A stretch of DNA of 38,387 nucleotides from positions 1 to 38,387 of the forward strand of contig JBJXHC010000049.1 of assembly GCA_046160825.1 (NCBI GenBank), in the 5' to 3' direction. A program made the translations under genes and the position numbers. The notes beneath the pieces were generated by a model. The model did not search any database. It saw nothing but the letters and a program-made list of their open reading frames with translations, and had not been told where the DNA came from. Shown here piece by piece: positions 16,508 to 25,500 of this stretch (the first letter of the stretch is position 1; every line of letters begins with the position of its first letter). This stretch comes from JBJXHC01 sp046160825. Lineage in GTDB: Bacteria > Bacteroidota > Ignavibacteria > UBA10030 > UBA6906.

Positions 16508-16532
16508 TACATTGACCTGAAAGGAGTATCAC

Positions 16533-17294
16533 ATGGAAATGTTCAGTGCTGTCTTTGTTGTTATCGGCATCTTTGTTGTGCTGCTGCTGACGAATGCCAT
16601 CCGTGTTCTGCGTGAATATGAAAGGGGTGTCGTGTTCCGTCTCGGACGTCTAGTCGCCATGAAAGGACCCGGCGTTATCTTCCTCATCCCTCTTGTCGAC
16701 AAGATGGTGAAGGTCAGTTTGCGCACCGTCGTCATGGACGTTCCTCCGCAGGACGTAATTACCAAGGACAACGTCTCCATCAAGGTGAATGCCGTTGTCT
16801 ACTTCAGAGTTGTGCAGCCGGACAAAGCAATCGTTGAAGTGGAGAATTTTCTTTTTGCAACATCCCAACTCTCGCAAACAACCCTCCGCTCCATCCTCGG
16901 TCAGTCGGAATTGGATGAACTCCTCGCCGAGCGAGACAAGATCAACCGGGAGTTGCAAAAGATTATCGACCACCAAACAGAACCCTGGGGCATCAAGATT
17001 TCCAATGTCGAGGTGAAGCACATTGATCTCCCCGTGGAAATGCAGCGCGCCATGGCGCGGCAAGCCGAGGCCGAGCGCGAGCGTCGCGCCAAAGTCATCC
17101 ATGCCGAAGGGGAATTCCAGGCATCACAGAAGCTTGCGGACGCAGCAAAAGTCATCGAGAGTCACCCGATGGCATTGCAACTCCGCTACCTTCAGACACT
17201 GACTGAAGTGGCTTCGGATAAGAGTTCAACCATCGTCTTCCCCTTCCCCATCGATTTGATCGCGCCACTCATCGAGGCCTACAAGAAAAAATAA
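16533..17294 (+). CDS. Slipin (SPFH/band 7 family)
   Basis: 253 aa with an N-terminal membrane helix (about 4-22), then the SPFH domain: LREYERGVVFRLGRLVAMKG, GVIFLIPLVDKMVKVSLR, DVPPQDVITKDNVSIKVNAV and a charged coiled-coil stretch MARQAEAERERRAKVIHAEG. It ends SSTIVFPFPIDLI, as in prokaryotic stomatins. An AAGGAG site lies 8 nt before ATG 16533. It oligomerises in membrane microdomains and is the classic partner and substrate of NfeD. Confidence 0.95.
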   Translation: MEMFSAVFVVIGIFVVLLLTNAIRVLREYERGVVFRLGRLVAMKGPGVIFLIPLVDKMVKVSLRTVVMDVPPQDVITKDNVSIKVNAVVYFRVVQPDKAIVEVENFLFATSQLSQTTLRSILGQSELDELLAERDKINRELQKIIDHQTEPWGIKISNVEVKHIDLPVEMQRAMARQAEAERERRAKVIHAEGEFQASQKLADAAKVIESHPMALQLRYLQTLTEVASDKSSTIVFPFPIDLIAPLIEAYKKK

Positions 17295-17300
17295 TCAGGG

Positions 17301-19655
17301 ATGGATCAGCTCCTTTACGGCCTCAATGCAGATGAACGTATTGTCGGCGTCCATCAACAGGACGACCATACGATGCGAGTGTATTTCCGCGAAGAAGGCG
17401 GCGTCCGTCACGAGGATGCTGCTTTCTTTCCCTTCCTCTTTCTCTCCGATCCGAAGTTCCTCGAAGGATTCTCAAAGAAACACTGGTTGAAGAAACTCGA
17501 AGGCGAACTGTTCTATCAACACCTCTGCGCATTCGAGGAATGGCCGGACATGTGGGATGCCATCAGATTCATTCTCGACCGATACAACCAGGACGCGCTG
17601 ACAAAGGTCGAGAGTTACAATTACCTCGACATCCTTCATTTTTATTCTGACCCTGTCACCCAGTACTTGATGCAGAGTGGAAGAACTCTCTTTAAGGGGA
17701 TGGAGTTTGCCAGCCTGCACCGCCTCCAACTTGATATTGAAACCTACACTGCCCCTGCATTCAAGTTCAGTAATTCCAGCCGGCCAACGGACAGGATCAT
17801 CCTCATCTCTTTATCCGACAGTCTCGGATGGGAGTATCTCATCAACGGAAAGGAATTGACGGAAAGGGAAATGCTCGTGGAGCTTGTCCGGATCATTCGT
17901 GAACGCGATCCGGACGTGATAGAAGGACACAACATTTTCAATTTCGATCTGCCGTACATCCTGAAGCGGTGCGAGATCAATAGCGTACCGTTTGCCATTG
18001 GCCGCAATGGAGCGGTACCGCAGTCATTCAACAGTCGTACTTCCTATGCCGAACGGACATTTGAGTATACCGTTACTGAAATTCCAGGACGACATATCGT
18101 TGATACATTCATGCTCGTCCAGAGCTACGATATGGTGAAACGGAACATGGAGAGTCACGGACTGAAGTACGCCGCACAGTACTTTGGTATTGCGAGCGAG
18201 AACCGGACATACATTGAGGGGAGCAAGATCGCGTGGCACTGGGACCACGATCCCAAGCCGTTAATGGACTATGCCATGGACGATGTCCGAGAAACCCGCG
18301 GCCTGAGTGACCGGCTCTCCGGCAGCGCGTTTTATCTGGTGCAGATGCTTCCTTTCTCATATGGACTGGTGGCGAGAATGGGAGCGGCGGCAAAAATCGA
18401 AGGCCTGATCGTCCGCGATTATCTTCGGGTGAAGCACTCTCTCCCGAAACCAAGCGAAGGCTTCCAGACGACGGGCGGGTACACGGATATTTTCGTCTCC
18501 GGCGTCATCGGCCCCATCATTCATGCCGACGTTGAATCGTTGTATCCTTCGATCATGATCGGCAACGGAGTTGCACCGGCAACAGACGTCAGGAAAGTTT
18601 TCCAGGAATTACTGAAGAGCCTGACAACAAGGCGGCTGGAAGCGAAGCGGGCAATGAAGAGTGCCGCTCTGCCGGAAGAGCGTTCCCGCCTCGACGCGAT
18701 GCAATCGTCGTTCAAGATCCTCATCAATTCATTCTATGGCTACCTCGGGTACTCCCGCGGAATATTCAATGATTACAAGCAGGCCGATGTCGTTACCCAG
18801 ACCGGCCAGTTGCTTCTCCGCAACATGATCGCATACATCGAGGAACACGGTGGTAAAGTCGTGGAAGTGGATACAGATGGAATTTTCTTCGTACCTCCCG
18901 AGGGTGTTCATGGAGAAGAGCGTGAGATGGATTTCGTCCTGGCAATGTCGGCAACACTGCCGGAAGGAATTTCGGTGGCGCTTGATGGGCGTTATCAGAA
19001 AATCCTGAGTTACAAGATGAAGAACTACGCGCTTCTTGGCTACGATGGCAGGATGACGATCAAAGGTTCCTCGCTGATCTCGCGCAGTATGGAACGCTTC
19101 GGCAGAGTGTTCGTCAAGCGTTCCATTGAATGCCTTCTTCAACAGAACGTCGCAATACTCCATGAACTCTATACTACAACAGCACAGAACATTCTCGACC
19201 ATAAAATTGATGTGAAGGATTTCGCCCGCACCGAGTCGCTCAAGGACTCACTTCAGGACTATCAGCGGGACGTTGATTCCGGCACGAGAAAGAAGAGCGC
19301 CGCTTACGAAGTCGCCATAAGCATCGGGCGACCGATCAAACGCGGCTCCCGTGTCTCCTATTACATCACAGGAAGCGATCCCAACCCGCGAGGGTTTGAG
19401 AATTGCAAACCGGCATCGGAATGGAACCCCAACTTTCCTGATGAGAACACAGCATTTTATCTGAGGAGATTGGATGAGTTTGCCGGAAAGTTCCATGAGT
19501 TTTTCCAGCCAAAGGACTTCCGCTCGGTTTTTTCGCCGGACGACCTCTTTCCTTTTACTGTTCAAGGGGTTACGCTGATTACGAGAAAGGTAACCGATTC
19601 CGAGCGAAGTCGACCGGAGGAAACACCAGGAATGGATGCCGGGCCATCGGAATGA
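17301..19655 (+). CDS. Family B DNA polymerase (archaeal/PolII-like)
   Basis: 784 aa with complete catalytic motifs. Exonuclease: LDIET with D145 and E147, GHNIFNFDLPYI with N211 and D216, and YAMDDVRE around 324-330. Polymerase: motif A DVESLYPSIMI from D410, motif B KILINSFYGYLGY from K472, and motif C EVDTDGIFF with D524 and D526. Both activities should be intact. The likely role is damage-associated or repair synthesis, as for other bacterial family B enzymes. The start follows the slipin stop by 6 nt, so the three genes are probably one transcript. Residues after about 760 are a short disordered tail. Confidence 0.95.
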   Translation: MDQLLYGLNADERIVGVHQQDDHTMRVYFREEGGVRHEDAAFFPFLFLSDPKFLEGFSKKHWLKKLEGELFYQHLCAFEEWPDMWDAIRFILDRYNQDALTKVESYNYLDILHFYSDPVTQYLMQSGRTLFKGMEFASLHRLQLDIETYTAPAFKFSNSSRPTDRIILISLSDSLGWEYLINGKELTEREMLVELVRIIRERDPDVIEGHNIFNFDLPYILKRCEINSVPFAIGRNGAVPQSFNSRTSYAERTFEYTVTEIPGRHIVDTFMLVQSYDMVKRNMESHGLKYAAQYFGIASENRTYIEGSKIAWHWDHDPKPLMDYAMDDVRETRGLSDRLSGSAFYLVQMLPFSYGLVARMGAAAKIEGLIVRDYLRVKHSLPKPSEGFQTTGGYTDIFVSGVIGPIIHADVESLYPSIMIGNGVAPATDVRKVFQELLKSLTTRRLEAKRAMKSAALPEERSRLDAMQSSFKILINSFYGYLGYSRGIFNDYKQADVVTQTGQLLLRNMIAYIEEHGGKVVEVDTDGIFFVPPEGVHGEEREMDFVLAMSATLPEGISVALDGRYQKILSYKMKNYALLGYDGRMTIKGSSLISRSMERFGRVFVKRSIECLLQQNVAILHELYTTTAQNILDHKIDVKDFARTESLKDSLQDYQRDVDSGTRKKSAAYEVAISIGRPIKRGSRVSYYITGSDPNPRGFENCKPASEWNPNFPDENTAFYLRRLDEFAGKFHEFFQPKDFRSVFSPDDLFPFTVQGVTLITRKVTDSERSRPEETPGMDAGPSE

Positions 19656-19857
19656 CTCCCGGTTCACGCTTGCGTTTCTGTACGCGCTTTATTACCATTG
19701 TCCCATAATTTACGTAACACCGTCTGTTTTGTTTTCAGGAGTATTCGTGGGCTTGGAGTGGTGGTGGAATCTGACTCGAAACAGAGTCCGCCTCGCGTAC
19801 TGAGAGAGGCGAGCGAGGTGTTCATACAATTTCACCATCGTGAAAGGCGCCACGCGT

Positions 19858-20061
19858 ATGGAACAAGGAAGCGTGAAATGGTTCAACAACGCAAAGGGCT
19901 ATGGCTTCATCAAGAGAGAGACGGGGGAGGATTTATTTGTCCACTTCAAGTCAATCGCAGGCGATGGCTACAAAAGCCTCAAGGAAGGCGATGCAGTTCA
20001 GTTCGAAGTTGAGGAGGGTGCAAAGGGTTTGCAAGCAACAAATGTGTCGAAGGTTGGCTGA
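19858..20061 (+). CDS. Cold-shock protein (CspA family)
   Basis: 67 aa. The cold-shock domain carries both RNA-binding motifs: SVKWFNNAKGYGFIKRE (RNP1 KGYGFI) and DLFVHF (RNP2). It ends in LQATNVSKV, as family members do. ATG 19858 fits the family start MEQGSVKWF; an in-frame codon at 19840 would add six residues. About 200 nt of untranslated sequence separates it from polB, which suits a cold-shock leader, although no leader motif was recognised. A strong terminator follows at 20108. Confidence 0.95.
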   Translation: MEQGSVKWFNNAKGYGFIKRETGEDLFVHFKSIAGDGYKSLKEGDAVQFEVEEGAKGLQATNVSKVG

Positions 20062-20107
20062 ACGTTGAACAGGTAGTACCGGAACGCGCATCCGGTTAAG
20101 GTTTGGC

Positions 20108-20138
20108 ATCCCCTTGGGTTGATCAAGGGGATTTTTTT
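20108..20138 (+). terminator. Intrinsic terminator after cspA-like gene
   Basis: ATCCCCTTG and CAAGGGGAT form a perfect 9-bp stem around a 7-nt loop, followed by seven T residues. It separates the plus-strand transcript from the converging B12-binding gene. Confidence 0.92.
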
Positions 20139-20142
20139 GTCA

Positions 20143-20544
20143 CTAGCTCCTTGCGGCCGCGGAGGAGTTGATATACTCAATGATTGCCTGCGTGGAAGCA
20201 CCCGGCGTGAAAAGCTCGCCAACACCAAGTTTCTTCAGATCTTCAATATCGCTATTGGGAATTATCCCACCGCCAAACAATAACACATCATTCAGTCCCT
20301 TCTCTCGCAACAGGCCGATGATCTTTGGAAAGACCGTCATGTGCGCTCCGCTCAGGATACTCACGCCAATTGCATCGACGTCTTCCTGAATCGCAGCTTC
20401 GACAATCATTTCCGGTGTTTTCCGCAGTCCGGAATAAATCACTTCCATCCCTGCATCACGTAACGCGGCTGCTACAACTTTGGCTCCGCGGTCGTGGCCG
20501 TCCAGCCCTACTTTTGCGACGAGAACACGTATTCTTTTACTCAT
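20143..20544 (-). CDS. Cobalamin-binding domain protein (methylmalonyl-CoA mutase C-terminal-like)
   Basis: 133 aa. The base-off B12-binding motif is complete: VGLDGHDRGAKVVAAALRDA (DxHxxG), SILSGAHMT (SxL) and FGGGIIPNSDIEDLKKLGVG (GG). This is the length and composition of the separate small B12 subunit of methylmalonyl-CoA or isobutyryl-CoA mutase. The large subunit is not in the window, so it must be encoded elsewhere. It starts 8 nt after the maf stop and probably shares its transcript. Confidence 0.93.
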   Translation of the reverse strand: MSKRIRVLVAKVGLDGHDRGAKVVAAALRDAGMEVIYSGLRKTPEMIVEAAIQEDVDAIGVSILSGAHMTVFPKIIGLLREKGLNDVLLFGGGIIPNSDIEDLKKLGVGELFTPGASTQAIIEYINSSAAARS

Positions 20545-20552
20545 GGTATCTC

Positions 20553-21140
20553 TTACTGTAGTTGGGATTGAAACTCAAGCAGCCGTTGATGGAATCTTGC
20601 CAGAGGGAATCCAACGACATTATAGAAACACCCCTCAATCCTCGTCACGAAAACAGCCCCGTAGTCGTCTTGAATTCCGTAGGCTCCGGCCTTATCCATG
20701 GGAGAACCACCTGCAACGTACGTTTCTATTTCTTCCCTCGGCAGTTGCCTGAATGTCACAAGTGTGGTTTCTGCATCGGTCAGTGTTCGGTTGGACGGCC
20801 TGTCGAGCAACGCAAACCCGGTACAGACCCGGTGTGTCCTTCCGCTCAACATCTCCAGCATTTCAATCGCTTCCTCCCGGTTCGCGGGCTTGGCAAGAAG
20901 GCGTCCATCAATAATTACGATCGTATCAGCACCAATCACTATTCCTTCAACCATACCATTGCCAACCTGAGTCGCCTTTGCAAGCGCCAATGCCATGGCA
21001 TTCTCATCGGGACTTTTGGTTGCATCGAATTGCTCATCAATTTCACTTGGCACAACATCAGGCGATAGGCCGATTTGTCTCAAGAGGCTGATGCGGCGCG
21101 GCGAAGCTGACGCGAGGACAAGTGGCTTGTGTAACTCCAT
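20553..21140 (-). CDS. maf: Maf family nucleoside triphosphate pyrophosphatase
   Basis: 195 aa from ATG 21140; the frame is open for 19 more residues, but LVLASASPRRISLLRQIGL is the family N-terminus. Further signatures are PSEIDE, EGIVIGADTIVIIDGRLLAK, SGRTHRVCTGFAL and DKAGAYGIQDDYGAVF. Maf/YhdE proteins hydrolyse dTTP/UTP or modified nucleotides to the monophosphate and influence septum formation. Confidence 0.95.
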   Translation of the reverse strand: MELHKPLVLASASPRRISLLRQIGLSPDVVPSEIDEQFDATKSPDENAMALALAKATQVGNGMVEGIVIGADTIVIIDGRLLAKPANREEAIEMLEMLSGRTHRVCTGFALLDRPSNRTLTDAETTLVTFRQLPREEIETYVAGGSPMDKAGAYGIQDDYGAVFVTRIEGCFYNVVGFPLARFHQRLLEFQSQLQ

Positions 21141-21151
21141 ATGAACGCGAA

Positions 21152-21186
21152 CAAAAAAAGAAAGGCGATACGGTTGGCATCGCCTT
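21152..21186 (-). terminator. Intrinsic terminator after the small secreted protein gene
   Basis: On the minus strand AAGGCGAT and ATCGCCTT form an 8-bp stem with a 9-nt loop, followed by TCTTTTTTT. It ends the transcript of the gene that stops at 21216. Confidence 0.88.
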
Positions 21187-21215
21187 GAAAAATTCAATAT
21201 CTCTCTTCACTCACC

Positions 21216-21623
21216 TCAGCGAAACATCGCTTTGATACTGCCCCACGTACGGTTTACGGAACTCACGTCATGTCTGACGGTAATCGGGCCATAATAGATT
21301 GGTGCAGCGCCGTTGGCGAAAACGACCTTGACCTGATACTGATAGATACTCTCCGTGATACGAAAGGCGGAATCGTCTACATATTCGTATGCACTACTAT
21401 TCCCGCGCAAAGAAATGGCAACAAGCGGTATGAACTGCCCGTTGACTCCGGCTTTGCGTTCAATTTCGTATCGTGCGACGTCTGTCTCATCTTCGCTACG
21501 CCAGCGAATAGTGATACTCGTTCCATCACTGATCGCAGAGAGGGAGCCGTCAACAATCGGGGCGGCTATCGCTGTGGTCAAAAGAAAGAGCGTTGCAAGT
21601 ACTGATGTCTTGATGTATTTCAT
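21216..21623 (-). CDS. Small secreted protein with a fibronectin III-like fold
   Basis: 135 aa. A signal peptide (MKYIKTSVLATLFLLTTAIA) precedes a single beta domain. SLSAISDGTSITIRWRSEDE and VARYEIERKAG match the start of FN3-type modules (Trp in strand B, YEIERK), and SIYQYQVKVVFANGA matches the end. No sorting tail is present and its role is unknown. It has its own promoter (21657-21685) and terminator, so it is a single-gene unit. Confidence 0.75.
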   Translation of the reverse strand: MKYIKTSVLATLFLLTTAIAAPIVDGSLSAISDGTSITIRWRSEDETDVARYEIERKAGVNGQFIPLVAISLRGNSSAYEYVDDSAFRITESIYQYQVKVVFANGAAPIYYGPITVRHDVSSVNRTWGSIKAMFR

Positions 21624-21656
21624 GGGAAGTTTGATTGCCTGATAAAAACCTTCAGG

Positions 21657-21685
21657 AATATAGGGTCAATGGTGGTCAATGTCAA
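21657..21685 (-). promoter_or_regulatory. Sigma70-type promoter with internal direct repeat
   Basis: On the minus strand TTGACA (21680-21685), an exact 17-nt spacer and TATATT (21657-21662). A direct repeat, GGTCAATG at 21664-21671 and 21674-21681 on the plus strand, occupies the spacer and could be an operator, with a 10-bp centre-to-centre distance (same DNA face). Confidence 0.75.
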
Positions 21686-21756
21686 GCATTTCAAACCGTA
21701 TCGGCTTTCGCGGGTGCCTTTAGTGTACCGACCGAACCAACCCACCAACGGGGGAG

Positions 21757-21793
21757 ATGAAAAAGAAAAGGGCCTCGACAAAAAGGCCCCTTT
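21757..21793 (-). terminator. Terminator downstream of tRNA-Leu
   Basis: On the minus strand AAAAGGGGCC and GGCCCTTTT pair (one-base bulge) around a 9-nt loop, followed by a T-rich run. It lies immediately after the tRNA-Leu 3' end. Confidence 0.82.
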
Positions 21794-21795
21794 TC

Positions 21796-21879
21796 GTGCG
21801 GAAGGCGGGACTTGAACCCGCATGCCTTGTGGGCGCCACCCCCTCAAGATGGTGCGTCTGCCAATTTCGCCACTTCCGC
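21796..21879 (-). tRNA. tRNA-Leu (anticodon GAG)
   Basis: 84 nt, class II. Acceptor GCGGAAG/CTTCCGC pairs fully with A as discriminator. The anticodon stem CCATC/GGTGG encloses TTGAGGG, giving GAG. The variable arm contains a GC-rich stem (GGCGCCC) and the T arm is GCGGG-TTCAAGT-CCCGC. CCA is not encoded. Confidence 0.95.
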
Positions 21880-21899
21880 AATTATTGCATATGTATCAG

Positions 21900-21971
21900 T
21901 GACCGCGGGTGGGCTCGAACCACCGACCCTCTGCTTAAAAGGCAGATGCTCTACCCCTGAGCTACGCGGTC
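21900..21971 (-). tRNA. tRNA-Lys (anticodon TTT)
   Basis: 72 nt. Acceptor GACCGCG/CGCGGTC pairs fully with A as discriminator. The anticodon stem is TCTGC/GCAGA with loop CTTTTAA, so the anticodon is TTT. The T arm is GGTGG-TTCGAGC-CCACC. CCA is not encoded. It lies 20 nt upstream of tRNA-Leu, so one transcript is likely. Confidence 0.96.
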
Positions 21972-22317
21972 GTAGCCACAAATGATCAGGATTGATTCCC
22001 ATATCTGAGGAGTAACTTCATGTGGTGCATCAAAAATACAAAAAAGGTTCCACTAAGGCAACAGTGTTTCCAGGATCATCCTTCATATTTTCATTGCAAC
22101 ATTATGGGGATGAGATCAACACCTTCTGCTTGGACTGTGATTCTTGCTGGTCGTGGAGAGAGAAACAGTTGGAGTTGTTCCAAATCATGGTCATGCTTGT
22201 CTCCACCGCTACTGATATCCGCCACTTGCGATTCTCCATGTTGTTCACCACCAAGTGGTAACGACAATATGTTGCATTCAGGAATGTCTATCGTGTGATT
22301 AGTTTTTGTTAATAGGA
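21972..22317. other. Intergenic stretch without a recognised gene
   Basis: About 345 nt, A+T-rich. Short open frames exist on both strands, for example about 77 codons on the minus strand from 22324, but none has a ribosome-binding site, a known motif or coding-like composition. It should contain the upstream signals of the tRNA pair. Confidence 0.5.
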
Positions 22318-22346
22318 TTGACATGCTTCAAGAAAAAATGTATAGT
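22318..22346 (+). promoter_or_regulatory. Sigma70-type promoter of the secreted glycosidase-like gene
   Basis: TTGACA (22318-22323), a 17-nt spacer and TATAGT (22341-22346). The start codon is at 22577, so the leader is about 220 nt. Confidence 0.8.
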
Positions 22347-22352
22347 GGTTTG

Positions 22353-22576
22353 AGCTTCAAGGTAATGAGAAGTTAGTGCGATGGGCTGTGGGACCTTACC
22401 GCAAAGATATATCTTCATTTTTTGTTGCTGCTTCTTCCCCGTTTTGTCACACTGCAACCTATTCCGCTTCCCAGCAAAAGCCTAGGACTGCATCTCTCCT
22501 GATGAGTTCAATTAACTACATTTATGTTTCATACCGCGTCACAGTGTAGGGGCGGATACGTAGAGGGGATTTCGTC
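22353..22576 (+). promoter_or_regulatory. Long structured 5' leader
   Basis: GGTAA (22361-22365) can pair with TTACC (22396-22400) around a G-rich interior. AAGATATATCTT (22404-22415) is a 12-nt palindrome, followed two bases later by six T residues (22418-22423). The remainder is unstructured to the eye. It matches no riboswitch class I know, but the order (closed stem, palindrome, T-run) could serve regulation. Confidence 0.4.
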
Positions 22577-25500
22577 ATGCGTTCTCTTAGAATGGCATTA
22601 ATCGTCATGTCGTTGGGGTTGGGTGTTTACCAATCACATGCACAACTTGGAATCGCCCGTGTGTGGGCAATTGATGATGGGGAGAAAATTCAGCGTAACA
22701 AAATAAACTATCCAGCTGCCAATGGGACCAATAACCCTGTATGGAGTGGCAGTCAGATCAGTCTATTTGGTGCACGAAACGAAGTCGTTGCTTTTCAGTT
22801 GATCGTTCAGGGAAGTCTGCTAGGGGCAACAGGTGTGAATGTCCGATTGGACAGTCTCACCAAGAGCTCTACACCGGCGTACACAATAAAGAACACGGGA
22901 GGCTTTGGAGACCCGTACAACTATGCTGGAAAGAAAATTGAGATGTTTGTTGAACACTATCAGAATGTAACCAATAGATCATCTGCAAGCTTCCTGTGGT
23001 GGGGTTCCGCACGACCTCTGCCCGACATCGACTTCACCAGCTACATGCCGGAACAACTGGTACCGTTTGAATCCCCTGCGGGGAATCGGACGCACGGCCA
23101 GGGAGGCGCACCATTCAGCGTTCCCTTGCTCGCGAACCAAGCGGTATGGGTGGATATCTATATTCCGCGTGAGACACCTGCAGGTTCATACGCCGGCATA
23201 TTGCGCGTAACGGAGAATTCGACGGTTCGATATTCTCTTCCGGTAAAACTGAAAGTATATGATTTCATGTTATCGGATACAACACATCTGCATAGCATGG
23301 CACACATTGATTTTCCAGGTATCGTCGGACGACATGGAGTAACAAAATGGAGTTCCCAGTACTGGTCACTCATGAAAAAGTATTACGCCATGGGGCATCG
23401 ACATCGTCTGGATGTGACAGATGGCCGATTAACCCTGAGCAACTTTACGGCAAATCTTGGAAGTATGTACACGGGAACCTATTATACACCGGCAAATAAA
23501 TACGAGGGTCCCGGAGAAGGAGTTGGAAACCTGACATACTCGATCGGTACGTACGATCAACCGCGCAGCGCGGGGAGCCCCGACAGAGGCTCGATTTCCG
23601 GATTCACCTATGACTCTGACCTGGCCGTATTCAAGGCAACGTGGCAGAGCGCTTCGAACCAATGGGTCAACTGGTTTGAGGCTAACGCGCCCGCAACCCG
23701 GATTCATAAGTACATGGCAGACGAGCCGGGTGTCACCACAGATTCCAGCATATTCAAGGATATCAGACGCAAGGCTGGTTGGCTGAAAACAAATCCGGGA
23801 TCGGGGCGGCGGTTACGAACACTTGCCACATCGAACATCCGGCCGGACTTGCGCGGATCAATTGATATCTGGATGGGATCCGGACAGTCTGGCTATGTCT
23901 ATGGCGCAGCCAATCCATACCCCGGAGGATACGTTATCAGCGCAGCAAACGCTGCGAGAGCACGTGGCGAACTCGCAGGCTTTTACAACGGCTCCGCACC
24001 CTCGTTTGGAACCCAAGCCCTTGATGCACCTGCAACACACATGCGGGTAAATCCCTGGATCGCATGGAAGTACAAAGCGGACATGTACTACTTATGGTAC
24101 GTGAACCACTGGGGTGACGAAGGAGGTACACCCATTGATCCCTGGAAAGGCGACAAGAGGAATCAGATCTGGGGAGATGGCAGTTTTATTTACGCCGGAC
24201 AAAACAAGAATAGTACTCTTGGCAATGATCGTGGTTTGGCGGGACCAATTGCCGGCATACGGATGAAGAATTGGCGGCGTGGTGCGCAGGATTATGAATA
24301 CTTGTATCTTGCCCGTCAGATGGGAATAAATGTCAGCGCTCTGGTTGATAGCCTCGTGCCCGAAGCATTTGATCAGGCACCGCAGAATGAACAAGCTACA
24401 TTTGCCCAACGCGGCTATCGGTTTGAAAAATTCAGAAGACAGCTTGCAGATCTCCTCGAAGGCACACCTAACCCGGCACCATCTGGTGTGCTTACCGCAA
24501 CACCGAATTCCCTTCCTGTTGGTGGAGGCAATGTTACTCTCTCATGGTCTTCGACGAACACCACGAGCGCGTCGCTGGACAATGGTATAGGTCAGGTACC
24601 CACAAATGGATCACTCACTGTCCTTGTGGATACTTCAACAACATTTGTTCTCACACTCAACAACGCTCAGGGCACCTCGACTACCAGTGCCTTCGTAGCA
24701 GTTGGTGATACCGACCCACAAACTCCTTTCCTCGGTTCCCCATTTGCAATTCCCGGGACGGTTCAGGCGGAGGATTTCGACAATGGTGGCGAAGAGATTG
24801 CGTTTTCTGATACCGATCCATCGAACCAAGGAGGGGTGTACAGGGCAACCGGCGTCGATCTCCAGGCCACCACTGACGTTGGAGGAGGTTACAACATCGC
24901 GTGGGTTCGAGGAGACGAATGGCTTGAGTACACCGTTGACATCGCCCAATCTGGGGCATACATAATCGACACCCGTGTTGCATCGACAAGCGGTGGTGGC
25001 ACCATCCATATCGAGTTCAATGGAGTCGATAAGACAGGACCGATCGCCATACCCGCCACTGGTGGATGGCAGTCGTGGCAGACCATTTCCAAATCCGGCA
25101 TCGAGCTTGACTCCGGTCGACAGGTCATGCGAATCGTCGCGGAGAACATTGGCAGTGTAACATCGAAGGGCAATATCAATTTCGTTTCGATTATTTCCGA
25201 TGATCCGGTGCCTGTAACGAATCTCATAAACAATCCGAGCTTTGAATCCGGTACATCAGGTTGGACCTTCCACACCGACCGTACAGGGACGTTCTCTTCG
25301 GATGGCCCGGGCGTTGATGGACCGAACGCTGCCAAGATCCGTATCACGCGGCAGGGAGAAAATGTGCAGTTGTACCAATCAGGCGTCTCGCTGCAATCCG
25401 GTGTGAGCTATCGATTGACATTCTCCGCATATTCCTCGACCGGACACAATCTCTCCGTTTGGATGCATAAGCAAGGATCACCATATACGAACTATGGTCT

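Noticed and set aside
19656..19857. Promoter or cold-shock leader element before the cspA-like gene
   Set aside because: CATAAT near 19706 has no convincing -35 partner at 17 nt, and no cold-box motif was seen.
21757..21960. Plus-strand frame with KAGLEPACLVGATPSRW and a minus-strand frame with MRVQVPPSARK
   Set aside because: Both are translations across tRNA-Leu and tRNA-Lys, a common false gene.
22022..22324. Small frames of 60-92 codons in the tRNA-to-glycosidase gap
   Set aside because: Overlapping on both strands, no ribosome-binding site, no recognisable motif and A+T-rich composition. Left as intergenic.
22353..22423. c-di-GMP or other known riboswitch in the long leader
   Set aside because: A CGCAAAG fragment occurs, but the surrounding conserved bases of GEMM-I riboswitches are missing.
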